The notes under the pieces are model-generated. The model did no database searches and was not told the DNA's origin. It worked only from the letters and a program-made list of their open reading frames with translations. A DNA stretch of 64,000 nucleotides from Amaricoccus macauensis (GTDB lineage: Bacteria; Pseudomonadota; Alphaproteobacteria; Rhodobacterales; Rhodobacteraceae): positions 806,001-870,000 of the forward strand of contig NZ_JACHFM010000002.1 of NCBI RefSeq assembly GCF_014201905.1. Reading direction: 5' to 3'. How positions within the stretch are numbered: the stretch's first letter is position 1; each line of letters begins with the position of its first letter. The translations under genes and the position numbers were made by a program. Shown in pieces: positions 8,074 through 16,136 of the stretch.

Positions 8074-8847
8074 TCACTCCGCCAGCTCGATCCACGTGGG
8101 CGCATGGTCGCTCGCTTCCGGGCGCCCGCGCACGTCGCGGTCAACGCCGGCGGCGGTGAGGCGGGGCAGGGCGGCCGGGCTCACCAGGAGGTGGTCGAGC
8201 CGCATGCCCGCATCGCGCGGCCAGCGGTTCCGGCGGTAGTCCCAGAAGGTGTAGATCGTCGCATCCGAGTGCAGGTGGCGCAGCGCGTCCGTCCAGCCGT
8301 CACCGAGAATCCGGGCGTAAGCCGCGCGCGGTGCGGGCTGCACCAGCGCGTTGTCATCATAGGAGCGCGTCGGATAGACGTCGCGGGGCTCCGGCACCAC
8401 GTTCCAGTCGCCGGCGAGGACCGCCGGCACGCCCGCGCCGAGCAACTCCCGCCCGTGCGCCCGCATGCGGTCGAGCCACGAGAGCTTGTAGTCGAACTTC
8501 GGCCCCGGCTGCGGGTTGCCGTTCGGCGCGTAAAGCGAGGCGATGAGCACGCCCCGCACCGCCGCCTCGATATAGCGGCTCTGGTTGTCGCCATCGTCAC
8601 CGGGGAGGGCATCAAGGGTCAGGATCGGCTCAGCGTCGCGCGCAAGGATCGCCACACCGTTCCACGTCCGCTCGCCCCGCCAGACCGCGCCGTAACCTGC
8701 GTCCGCGAGGGCAGCGGCGGGGAAGGCGGCATCCGTCGCCTTCAGTTCCTGGAGGCATGCAACGTCGGGGCGCGTCGCCTCGAGCCAGTCGAGCAGGTTC
8801 GGCAGGCGGCGCACCACGTTGTTGATGTTGAAGGTGGCGATCCGCAT
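8074..8847 (-). CDS. xth: exodeoxyribonuclease III family protein (ExoA/Xth)
   Basis: 257 residues, the usual length for bacterial ExoIII. This family cleaves abasic sites and removes 3' blocks. Catalytic features are all visible: MRIATFNINNVVRRLPNLLDW with the metal-binding Asn, CLQELKATD with the Glu, SLYAPNGNP, LAGDWNVVPEPRDV (GDxN) and EASDHAPTWIEL with the final Asp-His. It is the last gene of a tight - strand run: the hydrolase upstream ends 8 bases before this ATG, and that run leads back through a TPR protein to ku and ligD. Placement in an end-joining operon suggests it processes 3' ends before ligation (inference). A second, housekeeping ExoIII may exist elsewhere. Confidence 0.92.
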   Translation of the reverse strand: MRIATFNINNVVRRLPNLLDWLEATRPDVACLQELKATDAAFPAAALADAGYGAVWRGERTWNGVAILARDAEPILTLDALPGDDGDNQSRYIEAAVRGVLIASLYAPNGNPQPGPKFDYKLSWLDRMRAHGRELLGAGVPAVLAGDWNVVPEPRDVYPTRSYDDNALVQPAPRAAYARILGDGWTDALRHLHSDATIYTFWDYRRNRWPRDAGMRLDHLLVSPAALPRLTAAGVDRDVRGRPEASDHAPTWIELAE

Positions 8848-8855
8848 CGAACCGC

Positions 8856-9485
8856 TCAGGGCAGCGTACTGACCCAGGCACGCACCCGGGATGCGGTGCT
8901 CGCCAGATGCTCGGCCGCCGTCAGGCCGCTCACCGACTTGCGCGGACGCAGGTCGTGGTCGCCGTCATCGAGCCAGAAGACTTCGATCGAGGGCGACAGC
9001 GCGTACTCCGCCACTTCCTCGCGTGTGCCAAAGGGATCGCGCGTGCCCTGACAGATGAGCGCCGGCGCCGCGAGTCGTTCGAGGTGCGCGGTGCGCAGCG
9101 TCTCGGGCTTGCCGGGGGGATGGAACGGATAGCCAAGGCAGAGCAGGCCCGCCGCGCGGCCCTCGGCGTGGAGATCATCGACCGCCATGCTCGCCACCCT
9201 GCCGCCCATGGACTTGCCGCCGATGACGAGCGGTCCGGTGGCGTCGAGGGCCGCCACCACGGCGCGATAGGCCGGCACGAGGCTGTCGGCGCGCGGCGGC
9301 GGCTTCACCCCGCCACCATCGCGCCGGGCCGCCATGTAGGCGAATTCGAAGCGCGCCACCCTGAGACCCGTCGCGGCCAGCGCGCGCGCCAATGCCGTCA
9401 TGGCGGCCGAATCCATCGGCGCACCGGCACCGTGGGCGAGGAGCACCGTCGCGGGCGCATCCTCCGGGCCATCGAAAAGGAACAT
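8856..9485 (-). CDS. small alpha/beta hydrolase (KANL3/Tex30-like or dienelactone-hydrolase-like)
   Basis: 209 residues. The ATG at 9485 is chosen because it opens the domain (MFLFDGPEDAPATVLLAHGA) and sits 7 bases after the TPR gene stop. Visible features are the oxyanion strand VLLAHGAGAPMDS, the nucleophile elbow GGKSMGG with Ser92, an Asp in CQGTRDPFGTREE and a His in LDDGDHDLRPRKSV. This is the cytosolic KANL3/Tex30-like branch of the fold, of unknown substrate. It lies between the TPR gene and xth with gaps of 7 and 8 bases, so it is cotranscribed with the end-joining genes; whether it has anything to do with DNA repair is not known. Confidence 0.8.
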   Translation of the reverse strand: MFLFDGPEDAPATVLLAHGAGAPMDSAAMTALARALAATGLRVARFEFAYMAARRDGGGVKPPPRADSLVPAYRAVVAALDATGPLVIGGKSMGGRVASMAVDDLHAEGRAAGLLCLGYPFHPPGKPETLRTAHLERLAAPALICQGTRDPFGTREEVAEYALSPSIEVFWLDDGDHDLRPRKSVSGLTAAEHLASTASRVRAWVSTLP

Positions 9486-9492
9486 GACCAAC

Positions 9493-10593
9493 CTACCCCG
9501 TCGTTCCGCGCGCCGTCGCGAGGGCCACATAGCTCAGGCCCCGTTCCGCCGCGTGTGCCCACTCTGAATCGGCGTCGAGGGTCAGGTAGCGCTGCCACAT
9601 CACCGCAGCAGCGGGCAGATCCCCGGCATCGAACTCGAGTGCGGCGAGATTGTAGACCGCATCCGCGTAGCCGGGGTCTATCACAAGTGCGCGCGTCAGG
9701 TGCTGGCGCGCCGCATCAGTGCGGCCCCGGTCGCGCGCGAGGTTCGCGAGATTGAACCAGGCCTCGACGAACGCCGGGTCGAGATTGAGGGCACGGGCAT
9801 AGTCGGCTTCCGCCTCCGCGGCACGGCCGATCCGCGCGAGACAGTTGGCGCGGTTGAAGGCCGCGACCGCGTCGGCCGGGTCGGCGGCCAGCACGCGGGC
9901 ATAGAGCATGGCGGCACCCGCGAGATTGCCGGCGGCCTCGGCGACCTCGGCCTCGTCGAAGCTCGCGTCGTCGTCTTCACCCGGCGCGTCGAGCCCGAGC
10001 AGCAACTGGCCGTCGAGCTCCGCGAGGCGGCCGCCGTGCTCCGCGTAGACGAGCCCGTCATCGACCCGGAGCGCCGCCGCGGTGAGCGAAGTCGCCGGTC
10101 CGACCCGATGCACCGAGCGCACGATCGCACCCCAGCCGGCGCCGGAGGCCATCAGCCCGGCATACTTGCGCGCGAGGATCAGGTCGCGGAAGGCGAAAGG
10201 TGCGGCATCCCGCCAGAACCCGTCGAAGAGCGCGAGGGCCGCGAAGCTGGTGGCCGAGAGCCCCGATTGCTCCACCATCGCCTCGCGCGAGAGCACGCCC
10301 GGATCGGCGGGTTCGGTCCCGGTGAGGCGCCGCAGGAGCCCGGCTTCGCTCAGCAGCACCCGCCCGGGCGCCTCTGCGGCCGCGATCCGGGCAGCGATGG
10401 CGGTTCCGGTTTCGCGGGCGAGGAGCCGTCGTCCGAAGACGACGACGGTCGTGCCCCGCGTGACGCTGCGGTGGAAGCGGCCGCCGCGCGTGGCGATCTC
10501 GCGCGCCACCTGCCGGCGCGACAGCCCGCTGAGCGCGCCGACGAGCCCGACGCTCGCGTCGCGAAAGGCAGGGCCGCGCACGTCCGGGGTCAT
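9493..10593 (-). CDS. BRCT-like / MerR-like HTH / TPR protein in the Ku-LigD operon
   Basis: 366 residues in three parts. Residues about 7-85 look like a BRCT domain: GLVGALSGLSRRQVAREIAT, then RGGRFHRSVTRGTTVVVFG (glycine pair at 37-38, T48-T49). Residues about 98-165 resemble a MerR-type winged helix (LSREAMVEQSGLSATSFA, FAFRDLILARKYAGLMASGA). Residues about 215-345 hold three TPR units, for example AVAAFNRANCLARIGRAAEA and VEAWFNLANLARDRGRTDAA. The ATG overlaps the ku stop by four bases and the hydrolase follows after 7. BRCT and TPR are both protein-docking modules, so an adaptor for the Ku/LigD machine is a reasonable inference. TPR assignment is firm; BRCT and HTH are by-eye calls that need a profile search. 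Confidence 0.75.
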   Translation of the reverse strand: MTPDVRGPAFRDASVGLVGALSGLSRRQVAREIATRGGRFHRSVTRGTTVVVFGRRLLARETGTAIAARIAAAEAPGRVLLSEAGLLRRLTGTEPADPGVLSREAMVEQSGLSATSFAALALFDGFWRDAAPFAFRDLILARKYAGLMASGAGWGAIVRSVHRVGPATSLTAAALRVDDGLVYAEHGGRLAELDGQLLLGLDAPGEDDDASFDEAEVAEAAGNLAGAAMLYARVLAADPADAVAAFNRANCLARIGRAAEAEADYARALNLDPAFVEAWFNLANLARDRGRTDAARQHLTRALVIDPGYADAVYNLAALEFDAGDLPAAAVMWQRYLTLDADSEWAHAAERGLSYVALATARGTTG

Positions 10594-11480
10594 CCCTTGG
10601 CCTTGGCCGGGCTCCTGCGGGTGCCCGAGGCGGCGCGCTTTGGCTTCTCCGCCGGTGCGGAGTCCGCCTCCGGGGCAGCGGGTTTGCTCTTGCTCGCCGC
10701 CGCTGGCTTCGACTGCCCGAGGCTCGCCTTCAGCGCGTCCATCAGGTTCACCACGTTGCCGCGTTCCGGTGCTTCGGCGATGATCGGCTTGTGGCCCTTC
10801 AGCTTCTCCTTGATCATCGCCATGAGCGCCTGCTCGTAGCGATCTTCATACTGCTTCGGGTCGAACTCCGTGGTCTTCTGCTTGATGAGCGCCTCGGCCA
10901 GCCCGAGCATTTCGGGGTCCGGCGCCGCGTCGGGGATCGAGTCGAAATAGGCCGACGTCGCGCGCACCTCGTTCGGCGCCCGGAGCGTGCAGACGAACAT
11001 CCCCTTCTCCAGCGCGCCGATCGTCACCACCCGCTCGCGGCTGGAGAGGACCAGCCGGGCGATCGCGACCTTCTTCGCCTCGCGCATCGCCTCGCGCAGC
11101 ACGATGAAGGTCTCCTCCGCCATCGCGCCATCGGGCGCGAGATAGTAGGGCGCGTCCTGATAGATCACGTCCACCTCGGCCGCATCGACGAAGGCCTCGA
11201 TGTTCAGGGTATGGTTTGACTCGAGCTTGACCGCCTCAAGATCGTCATCGTCGATGATGATGTACTTCTTGTCCTCGTACTCGTAGCCCTTGACGAGATC
11301 CGCGCGGTCGACAAGGCCGAGTTCCGGGTCCACCGGTTTCATGTTTATCCGGTTGTGAGTCGTCTTGTGCAACTGGTTGAAGCGCACCCTCTCGCTTGAA
11401 CTCGTCGCCGGATAGAGCCGCACCGGGCAGCTCACCAGGCTCAGTTTCAGGTATCCCTTCCAGCTCGCTCTCGGGGCCAT
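10590..11480 (-). CDS. ku: Ku protein, non-homologous end joining
   Basis: 296 residues, the size of bacterial homodimeric Ku. It begins with the typical MAPRASWKGYLKLSLVSCPV and continues through VRFNQLHKTTHNRI, VKGYEYEDKKYIIIDDDDLE, the ring-forming core and ALIKQKTTEFDPKQYEDRYE. The C-terminal tail (about residues 250-296) is Lys/Ala/Pro-rich (SKSKPAAPEADSAPAEKPKR), a low-complexity extension that in other bacterial Ku proteins contacts DNA and LigD. It binds DNA ends and recruits LigD. The start lies 34 bases inside ligD, and the stop overlaps the TPR gene by four bases, so translation of all three is coupled. Confidence 0.96.
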   Translation of the reverse strand: MAPRASWKGYLKLSLVSCPVRLYPATSSSERVRFNQLHKTTHNRINMKPVDPELGLVDRADLVKGYEYEDKKYIIIDDDDLEAVKLESNHTLNIEAFVDAAEVDVIYQDAPYYLAPDGAMAEETFIVLREAMREAKKVAIARLVLSSRERVVTIGALEKGMFVCTLRAPNEVRATSAYFDSIPDAAPDPEMLGLAEALIKQKTTEFDPKQYEDRYEQALMAMIKEKLKGHKPIIAEAPERGNVVNLMDALKASLGQSKPAAASKSKPAAPEADSAPAEKPKRAASGTRRSPAKAKG

Positions 11481-13954
11481 GCTCGGCCTCCCCTTGTGGT
11501 TCCGGCATCAACGCGTTGCGGTGCCGGAAGCTCCCCCGCGTGATCTGCGATGGTGGCCCAGGCATCGCCTGACGCGGCCACGAGCGCCGGAAGAGAAGAA
11601 TAGTTCAGATCGGCCGGATCGTCGATCGCTTCGAGATTTCCCCAGGACAAGGGCGCCGATGCCGGCAGATTGTTGCGCGCACGCAACGAATACGGCGCCA
11701 CGGCGGTGGCGCTGCGGGCATTGCGGTGGAAGTCGATGAAGATGCGCCGCTTGCGGTTCGAGGCGCCCATGGTGGTGGTGAAGGTGTCGGGCGCGGTCGC
11801 GGCGATCGCCGTGGCGATCTCGCCAGTGGCCGCGTGCACCGACTTCCAGTCGAGGCGCCGCGTCACCGGCACGACGACGTGAACCCCCTTGCCGCCCGTG
11901 GTCTTGGCAAAGCCCGTGAGCCCGAGCCTGCCGAGTTCGTCCCGCACATGGACCGCCGCCTCGACCACCTCGCGCCAGGCAATGCCCTCGCCCGGGTCGA
12001 GGTCGAAGACCACCCGGTCCGGGTGTTCGAGGTCGGCAACCTCCGCCCCCCACGCATGGAACTCGACGACCCCGAACTGCGCCAGCGCCAGATAGCCCCG
12101 CGCCGTGGCGATGGTCAGATACCTCCGGTCCGTCTCGTCGCTGACGCGCGTCTCGAAGCTCTCGACGCCCTCCGGCATCCCGACGAACGCATGCCGCTGG
12201 AAGAAGCAGTCCTCGGGCTTGCCGGTCGGGCAGCGCACCAGGCTGACGGGCCGGCCAAAGACATGCGGCAGCAGGAAGTCCCCGATCGCCGCGTAGTAGA
12301 CCGCGACGTCGAGCTTGGTGGGGCCGGAGCGCCCGAAGAGCCGCCGGGTCGGATTCGTCACCCAGACGGCGGCGAGATCGGCCTCCGTCACCAGCCGGGC
12401 GCGCGGCGCCGGAGCGTCAGCGGAGACCGCCGCCTCGCGCAGCCCCACGAAGACGCCATGACGCACCGATCCGTCGGAGGTGAGATTCGAGTACTGGATC
12501 CGCGCGGTCAGGACCGGGCGCACCGGGCGTACGTCCCGGGGTGCGCCTGGAAGCGAGAGCCCCGGATCCTCGAGCGGTCGCAGACGTGCAAGCAGATCGG
12601 CGAGGGTCTTCGCATCGAAGCCGGTGCCGACCTTGCCGCGATAGGCGAGGTCGCCCTCCACCCATTCGCCGAGCGCCAGCGCCCCAAGCCCGTCCGCCTT
12701 CTCCGAGAGGGTATAGCCCGCGATGACGAAGTCTCCCGAGAGCTTCGCCTTTACCTTCAGCCAGCTCTTCGATCGCCCCGACTGGTAGGGCGCGCTGGCG
12801 CGCTTCGAGACGACGCCCTCGAGCCCCATCTGGGAGACGCTCTCGTAGAACGCCGGCCCACCGCCCCGGACATGCTCGCTGAGCTGGATCGCCGAGCGCG
12901 CGCCCCCGCCGTCGAGAAGCTGCGCAAGCAGCGCCTTGCGGCGGTCGAGCGGCACGGCCGTCAGATCCCAGCCATCGAGGCGCAGCAGGTCGAAGGCGAA
13001 ATAGACGAGTTCGGTTTTCGCCCCGCGCGACAGCGCTTCCTGCAGCAGCGTGAAGCGGCTGATGCCGGCGCCGTCCTGCACGACGATCTCACCGTCCAGG
13101 ATCGCCTCGCGGCAGGGAAGCGCGGCGATGGCTGCGCCGAGATCGCCATAGCGATGCGTCCAGTCGAGCCCGCTGCGGGTGACGAGCCGGGCAGAGCCGG
13201 CATCGAGAAAGGCAAGCGTGCGGTAGCCGTCGAGCTTGATCTCGTGCAGCCAGTCCTCGCCACCTGGCGGCGCCGGGGCAGCGGTCGCGAGCTGCGGCGC
13301 CGGGGCGACCGGGCCGGTCCCCTTGACCGCCCCCGGCAGCCGCCCGGGCTGGAGCCGTTTCCGCGCGGCGCCGGCCGGCTCCCGCGCGGGCGGCGCAAGC
13401 TCCTCGATCCGGCGGCCGGACTTCACGCTCTCTGGCCGCTCGGTGAGAATGTCGCCGTCCGGCTCCGCCGAGGGATCGCGCTCCTTGAAGAGCAGCCAGT
13501 TCGTCTTCTTCTCGCCCGGCCTTGGCTTCAGACGTGCGAGCATCCAGCCGCCGGTCAGCTTTTTGCCCGCGAGGCGGAACTTGAAGGCGCCCTTCGCCAG
13601 ATCGGCCTCCGGGTCGCCCATCGGCGCCCATGTGCCGGTGTCCCAGACGATCATCTGGCCGCCGCCGTACTCCCCCGCCGGGATCACCCCCTCGAAGTCG
13701 ATGTACTCGACCGGATGGTCCTCGGTCTCGACAGCGAGGCGCTTCTCCCTGGGGTCGAGCGACGGGCCTTTCGGCACCGCCCAGCTCTTCAGCACCCCGC
13801 CGAGTTCGAGGCGCAGGTCGTAGTGCTCATGCGAGGCATGGTGCTTGTGGACGACGAACCGGTTGCCGTCCGCCCCGGCGAGATGCCCCGACGGTTCGTC
13901 CGTGCGCTGAAAGTCCCGCTTCGCGCGGTAGTCCTCGAGCGGCTGCTTCGCCAT
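11447..13954 (-). CDS. ligD: multifunctional ATP-dependent DNA ligase LigD
   Basis: 835 residues with the three NHEJ modules in the order phosphoesterase, ligase, polymerase. The N-terminal 3'-phosphoesterase (about 20-170) shows FVVHKHHASHEHYDLRLELG. The ligase (about 215-520) has the adenylation motif EIKLDGYR with Lys240, then VSKRASAPYQSGRSKSWLKV. The polymerase/primase domain (about 560-810) has DVAVYYAAIGDFLLPH, the catalytic VFDLDPGEG near residues 646-654 and TTGGKGVHVVVP. This is the Pseudomonas-like order rather than the mycobacterial one. The ATG at 13954 is used; no good ribosome site precedes it. It lies 49 bases after mmsB on the same strand and overlaps ku by 34 bases. Confidence 0.96.
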   Translation of the reverse strand: MAKQPLEDYRAKRDFQRTDEPSGHLAGADGNRFVVHKHHASHEHYDLRLELGGVLKSWAVPKGPSLDPREKRLAVETEDHPVEYIDFEGVIPAGEYGGGQMIVWDTGTWAPMGDPEADLAKGAFKFRLAGKKLTGGWMLARLKPRPGEKKTNWLLFKERDPSAEPDGDILTERPESVKSGRRIEELAPPAREPAGAARKRLQPGRLPGAVKGTGPVAPAPQLATAAPAPPGGEDWLHEIKLDGYRTLAFLDAGSARLVTRSGLDWTHRYGDLGAAIAALPCREAILDGEIVVQDGAGISRFTLLQEALSRGAKTELVYFAFDLLRLDGWDLTAVPLDRRKALLAQLLDGGGARSAIQLSEHVRGGGPAFYESVSQMGLEGVVSKRASAPYQSGRSKSWLKVKAKLSGDFVIAGYTLSEKADGLGALALGEWVEGDLAYRGKVGTGFDAKTLADLLARLRPLEDPGLSLPGAPRDVRPVRPVLTARIQYSNLTSDGSVRHGVFVGLREAAVSADAPAPRARLVTEADLAAVWVTNPTRRLFGRSGPTKLDVAVYYAAIGDFLLPHVFGRPVSLVRCPTGKPEDCFFQRHAFVGMPEGVESFETRVSDETDRRYLTIATARGYLALAQFGVVEFHAWGAEVADLEHPDRVVFDLDPGEGIAWREVVEAAVHVRDELGRLGLTGFAKTTGGKGVHVVVPVTRRLDWKSVHAATGEIATAIAATAPDTFTTTMGASNRKRRIFIDFHRNARSATAVAPYSLRARNNLPASAPLSWGNLEAIDDPADLNYSSLPALVAASGDAWATIADHAGELPAPQRVDAGTTRGGRAWPRERAGRDT

Positions 13955-14003
13955 GCCGGGAAGGGTAGGGCGCGGGCCCCGGTTCGGCAATCACCCCGCC
14001 GGG

Positions 14004-14876
14004 TCAGCCGTCACGGCCCTGCTTCGCAAGCCACGGCAGCATGGCGGAGAAGTCCTGACCCCGGCCGCCGCCGGCCACGAAGGCGTCGTAGAGCTCGGCG
14101 GCATGGGTCCCGAGGGGCGTGGCCGCGTCGCTGGCGGCGGCGGCCTCGCGCGCGAGGCCGAGGTCTTTCAGCATCAGCTCGGCGGCAAAGCCCGGACGAT
14201 AGTCGCGATCTGCCGGCGACTCCGGCCCCACGCCCGGCACCGGGCAGTAGGTGGTGACCGACCAGCACTGACCCGAGGAGGTCGAGATCACCTCGTAGAG
14301 CGCTGCCGCATCGAGCCCGAGCTTGCCCGCGAGCGCGAACGCCTCGCAGACGCCGATCATCGAAATGCCGAGCACCATGTTGTTGCAGATCTTCGCGGCC
14401 TGCCCGGCGCCCGGTCCGCCGCAGTGGACCGAGCGCGCGCCCATCACCTCGAAGAGCGGCACCGCCCGGGCGAACCCCGCCTCCGATCCGCCGGCCATGA
14501 AGGTGAGCGTCCCGGCGGATGCACCACCGGTGCCCCCGGAGACCGGCGCGTCCACCGGCTCGAGACCGGCACTGGTCGCGGCGGTCGCGGCGTCGCGGGC
14601 TGACGCCACATCGACGGTCGAGCAGTCGAGCATCAGCGTGCCCGGCGCCGCGGCGGGCACGATTTCCGCGTAGACCGAGCCAAGAATGGCGCCGCTCGGC
14701 AGCATGGTGATGACCGCCTCGCGGCCAGTCGCCGCCTCGGCCGCCGAGGCGGCCTTCGCCACGCCCTCGACCGCCGCGCCCGACACGTCGAAACCGGTGA
14801 CCCGGTGCCCCGCCGCCGCGAGGTTCCGCGCCATGGGCGCCCCCATGTTGCCGAGCCCGATGAATCCGATTTCCAT
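14004..14876 (-). CDS. mmsB: 3-hydroxyisobutyrate dehydrogenase
   Basis: 290 residues. It oxidises 3-hydroxyisobutyrate to methylmalonate semialdehyde with NAD in valine breakdown. The start at 14876 follows GGGAGGCAAGGGC and opens the Rossmann motif MEIGFIGLGNMGAPMARNLA. The substrate loop DAPVSGGTGGASAGTL and the catalytic-lysine segment GGPGAGQAAKICNNMVLG are both present, and the C-terminal helical domain is complete. A related tartronate semialdehyde reductase would look similar, but the neighbours (hydroxyisobutyryl-CoA hydrolase and methylmalonate-semialdehyde dehydrogenase) settle the assignment. It is the last of the three valine genes on this strand, 67 bases after the hydrolase. 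Confidence 0.92.
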   Translation of the reverse strand: MEIGFIGLGNMGAPMARNLAAAGHRVTGFDVSGAAVEGVAKAASAAEAATGREAVITMLPSGAILGSVYAEIVPAAAPGTLMLDCSTVDVASARDAATAATSAGLEPVDAPVSGGTGGASAGTLTFMAGGSEAGFARAVPLFEVMGARSVHCGGPGAGQAAKICNNMVLGISMIGVCEAFALAGKLGLDAAALYEVISTSSGQCWSVTTYCPVPGVGPESPADRDYRPGFAAELMLKDLGLAREAAAASDAATPLGTHAAELYDAFVAGGGRGQDFSAMLPWLAKQGRDG

Positions 14877-14943
14877 GCCCTTGCCTCCCGTCAGTGCTTC
14901 GGCCGCCGCCTGGCCCCAGTACGCGGATGTCAGTACGCGGCTC

Positions 14944-15969
14944 TCAGTGCTCCGGCAGCACCAGCTCGTCCTCGCCGAGCGGCGCCAGCATCGCCGCCAC
15001 ATCATCCGGCCGCACCCCGTCGAGATCATCACGCCAGGTCGGATTGCGGTCCTTGTCGATCACCTGTGCCCGGATACCTTCCAGCAGATCGCCGCTTTCC
15101 GACGCGCGCCAGCTGAAGCGGAACTCCCGGCGAAGCGCCGGCCCGATGCCGGGACAGCGCCGGGCGGCGCGCACCAGCGTCAGCGTCGATGCCATGGAGA
15201 GCGGCGAGTTGCGGCGCAGCGCCTTCAGCACCTCGTGCCCCCAGTCGCTCGCCTCCAACCGCGCGACGATGCTCGCGAGATCCGCCGCCTCGAAGGCATC
15301 GTCAATCGCCTCCTGCCGCGCGGCGAGTGGCGCCTCGGGTGCGGCATGCTCCGGGATGCGGCCCACATCCCCGGTCCGGATCAGATCAGCCTTGAGATCC
15401 CCCCAGTCCGCCCCGGGGACAAAACGATCAGCAAAGCCCGCGTGGATCGCGTCGCCGGGGCTCATGCGCGCCGACGTGAGGCCGAGGTACTCGCCGAGAT
15501 GCCCGGGTGCGCGCGAAAGCAGATGCGTGCCGCCCACATCGGGAATGAGCCCGATGCCGCACTCGGGCATGGCGACCTGCGTGGTCTCGCAGACGATGCG
15601 GTGACTGCCATGCCCGGAGACGCCGACGCCGCCTCCCATGGTGAAGCCGTGCATGAATGCCACGTAGGGCTTGGGATACCCCGCGATCCGCGCGTTCATG
15701 CGGTACTCGTCCGCCCAGAACCGCCGGCCACTCCCGAAGTCACCGGCCCGCCCGGCGCGCCAGGTCTCGACGATGTCGCCCCCGGCGCAGAACGCCCGCT
15801 CTCCCTCGCCGTCGATCATCACCAGATCGACGCCCGCGTCAGCTTCCCAGGCGTCAAGCGCCCCCGCGATCTCGTTCGCCATGGCGTGGGTGAGTGCGTT
15901 CAGCGCCCGCGGCCGGTTGAGCGTGATCCGCCCCGCGCGTCCCTCGACCCGGATCGAGATGTCTCCCAC
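14944..15969 (-). CDS. 3-hydroxyisobutyryl-CoA hydrolase (enoyl-CoA hydratase superfamily)
   Basis: 341 residues from the GTG at 15969, chosen because AGGGAGG lies six bases ahead; an ATG at 16005 would add 12 residues with a poorer site. The protein has the crotonase fold with both oxyanion segments: ERAFCAGGDIVETW and FMHGFTMGGGVGVSGHGSHR, then MPECGIGLIPDVGGTHLLSR. The C-terminal extension EFRFSWRASESGDLLEGIRA is typical of HIBCH enzymes rather than plain hydratases. It releases 3-hydroxyisobutyrate from its CoA ester, providing the substrate of the MmsB encoded downstream. An enoyl-CoA hydratase/isomerase reading is the alternative, disfavoured by length and context. Confidence 0.9.
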   Translation of the reverse strand: MGDISIRVEGRAGRITLNRPRALNALTHAMANEIAGALDAWEADAGVDLVMIDGEGERAFCAGGDIVETWRAGRAGDFGSGRRFWADEYRMNARIAGYPKPYVAFMHGFTMGGGVGVSGHGSHRIVCETTQVAMPECGIGLIPDVGGTHLLSRAPGHLGEYLGLTSARMSPGDAIHAGFADRFVPGADWGDLKADLIRTGDVGRIPEHAAPEAPLAARQEAIDDAFEAADLASIVARLEASDWGHEVLKALRRNSPLSMASTLTLVRAARRCPGIGPALRREFRFSWRASESGDLLEGIRAQVIDKDRNPTWRDDLDGVRPDDVAAMLAPLGEDELVLPEH

Positions 15970-16011
15970 GGCAGCCTCCCTCGCGCGCGTCCTCGGAGCC
16001 GTCATCTTCCC

Positions 16012-16088
16012 GTGAGTCGGGGCGGGGTCAAGGGCGGCGAAGCCGGGGCCGCTGGCGGCCCTTCACCCTTGACGCCGACGCGACTCAC
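16012..16088. repeat. long imperfect inverted repeat in the valine-gene spacer
   Basis: The 23-base arm at 16012-16034 (starts GTGAGTCG, ends GTCAAGGG) matches the reverse complement of 16066-16088 at 20 of 23 positions; both ends of the arms match perfectly over 8 bases. The 31-base centre contains a second short palindrome, GGGCCGC-TG-GCGGCCC. It lies just upstream of the hydroxyisobutyryl-CoA hydrolase gene. It could form a very stable RNA stem or be a regulatory site. Confidence 0.6.
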
Positions 16089-16110
16089 ACCGCCAGACTG
16101 GAGGAGGCGA

Positions 16111-16136
16111 CTTGATGAAGCAGCCGCTTCATCAAG
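16111..16136. repeat. perfect 11-bp inverted repeat, possible operator
   Basis: CTTGATGAAGC (16111-16121), loop AGCC, then GCTTCATCAAG (16126-16136), an exact match over 11 bases in an otherwise very GC-rich spacer. There is no T-run on either side, so a simple terminator is unlikely. The lower GC content and the symmetry fit a binding site for a dimeric regulator. Together with the neighbouring larger repeat it accounts for most of the interesting sequence in the 335-base gap between mmsA and the hydrolase gene; nothing else was seen there. Confidence 0.55.
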
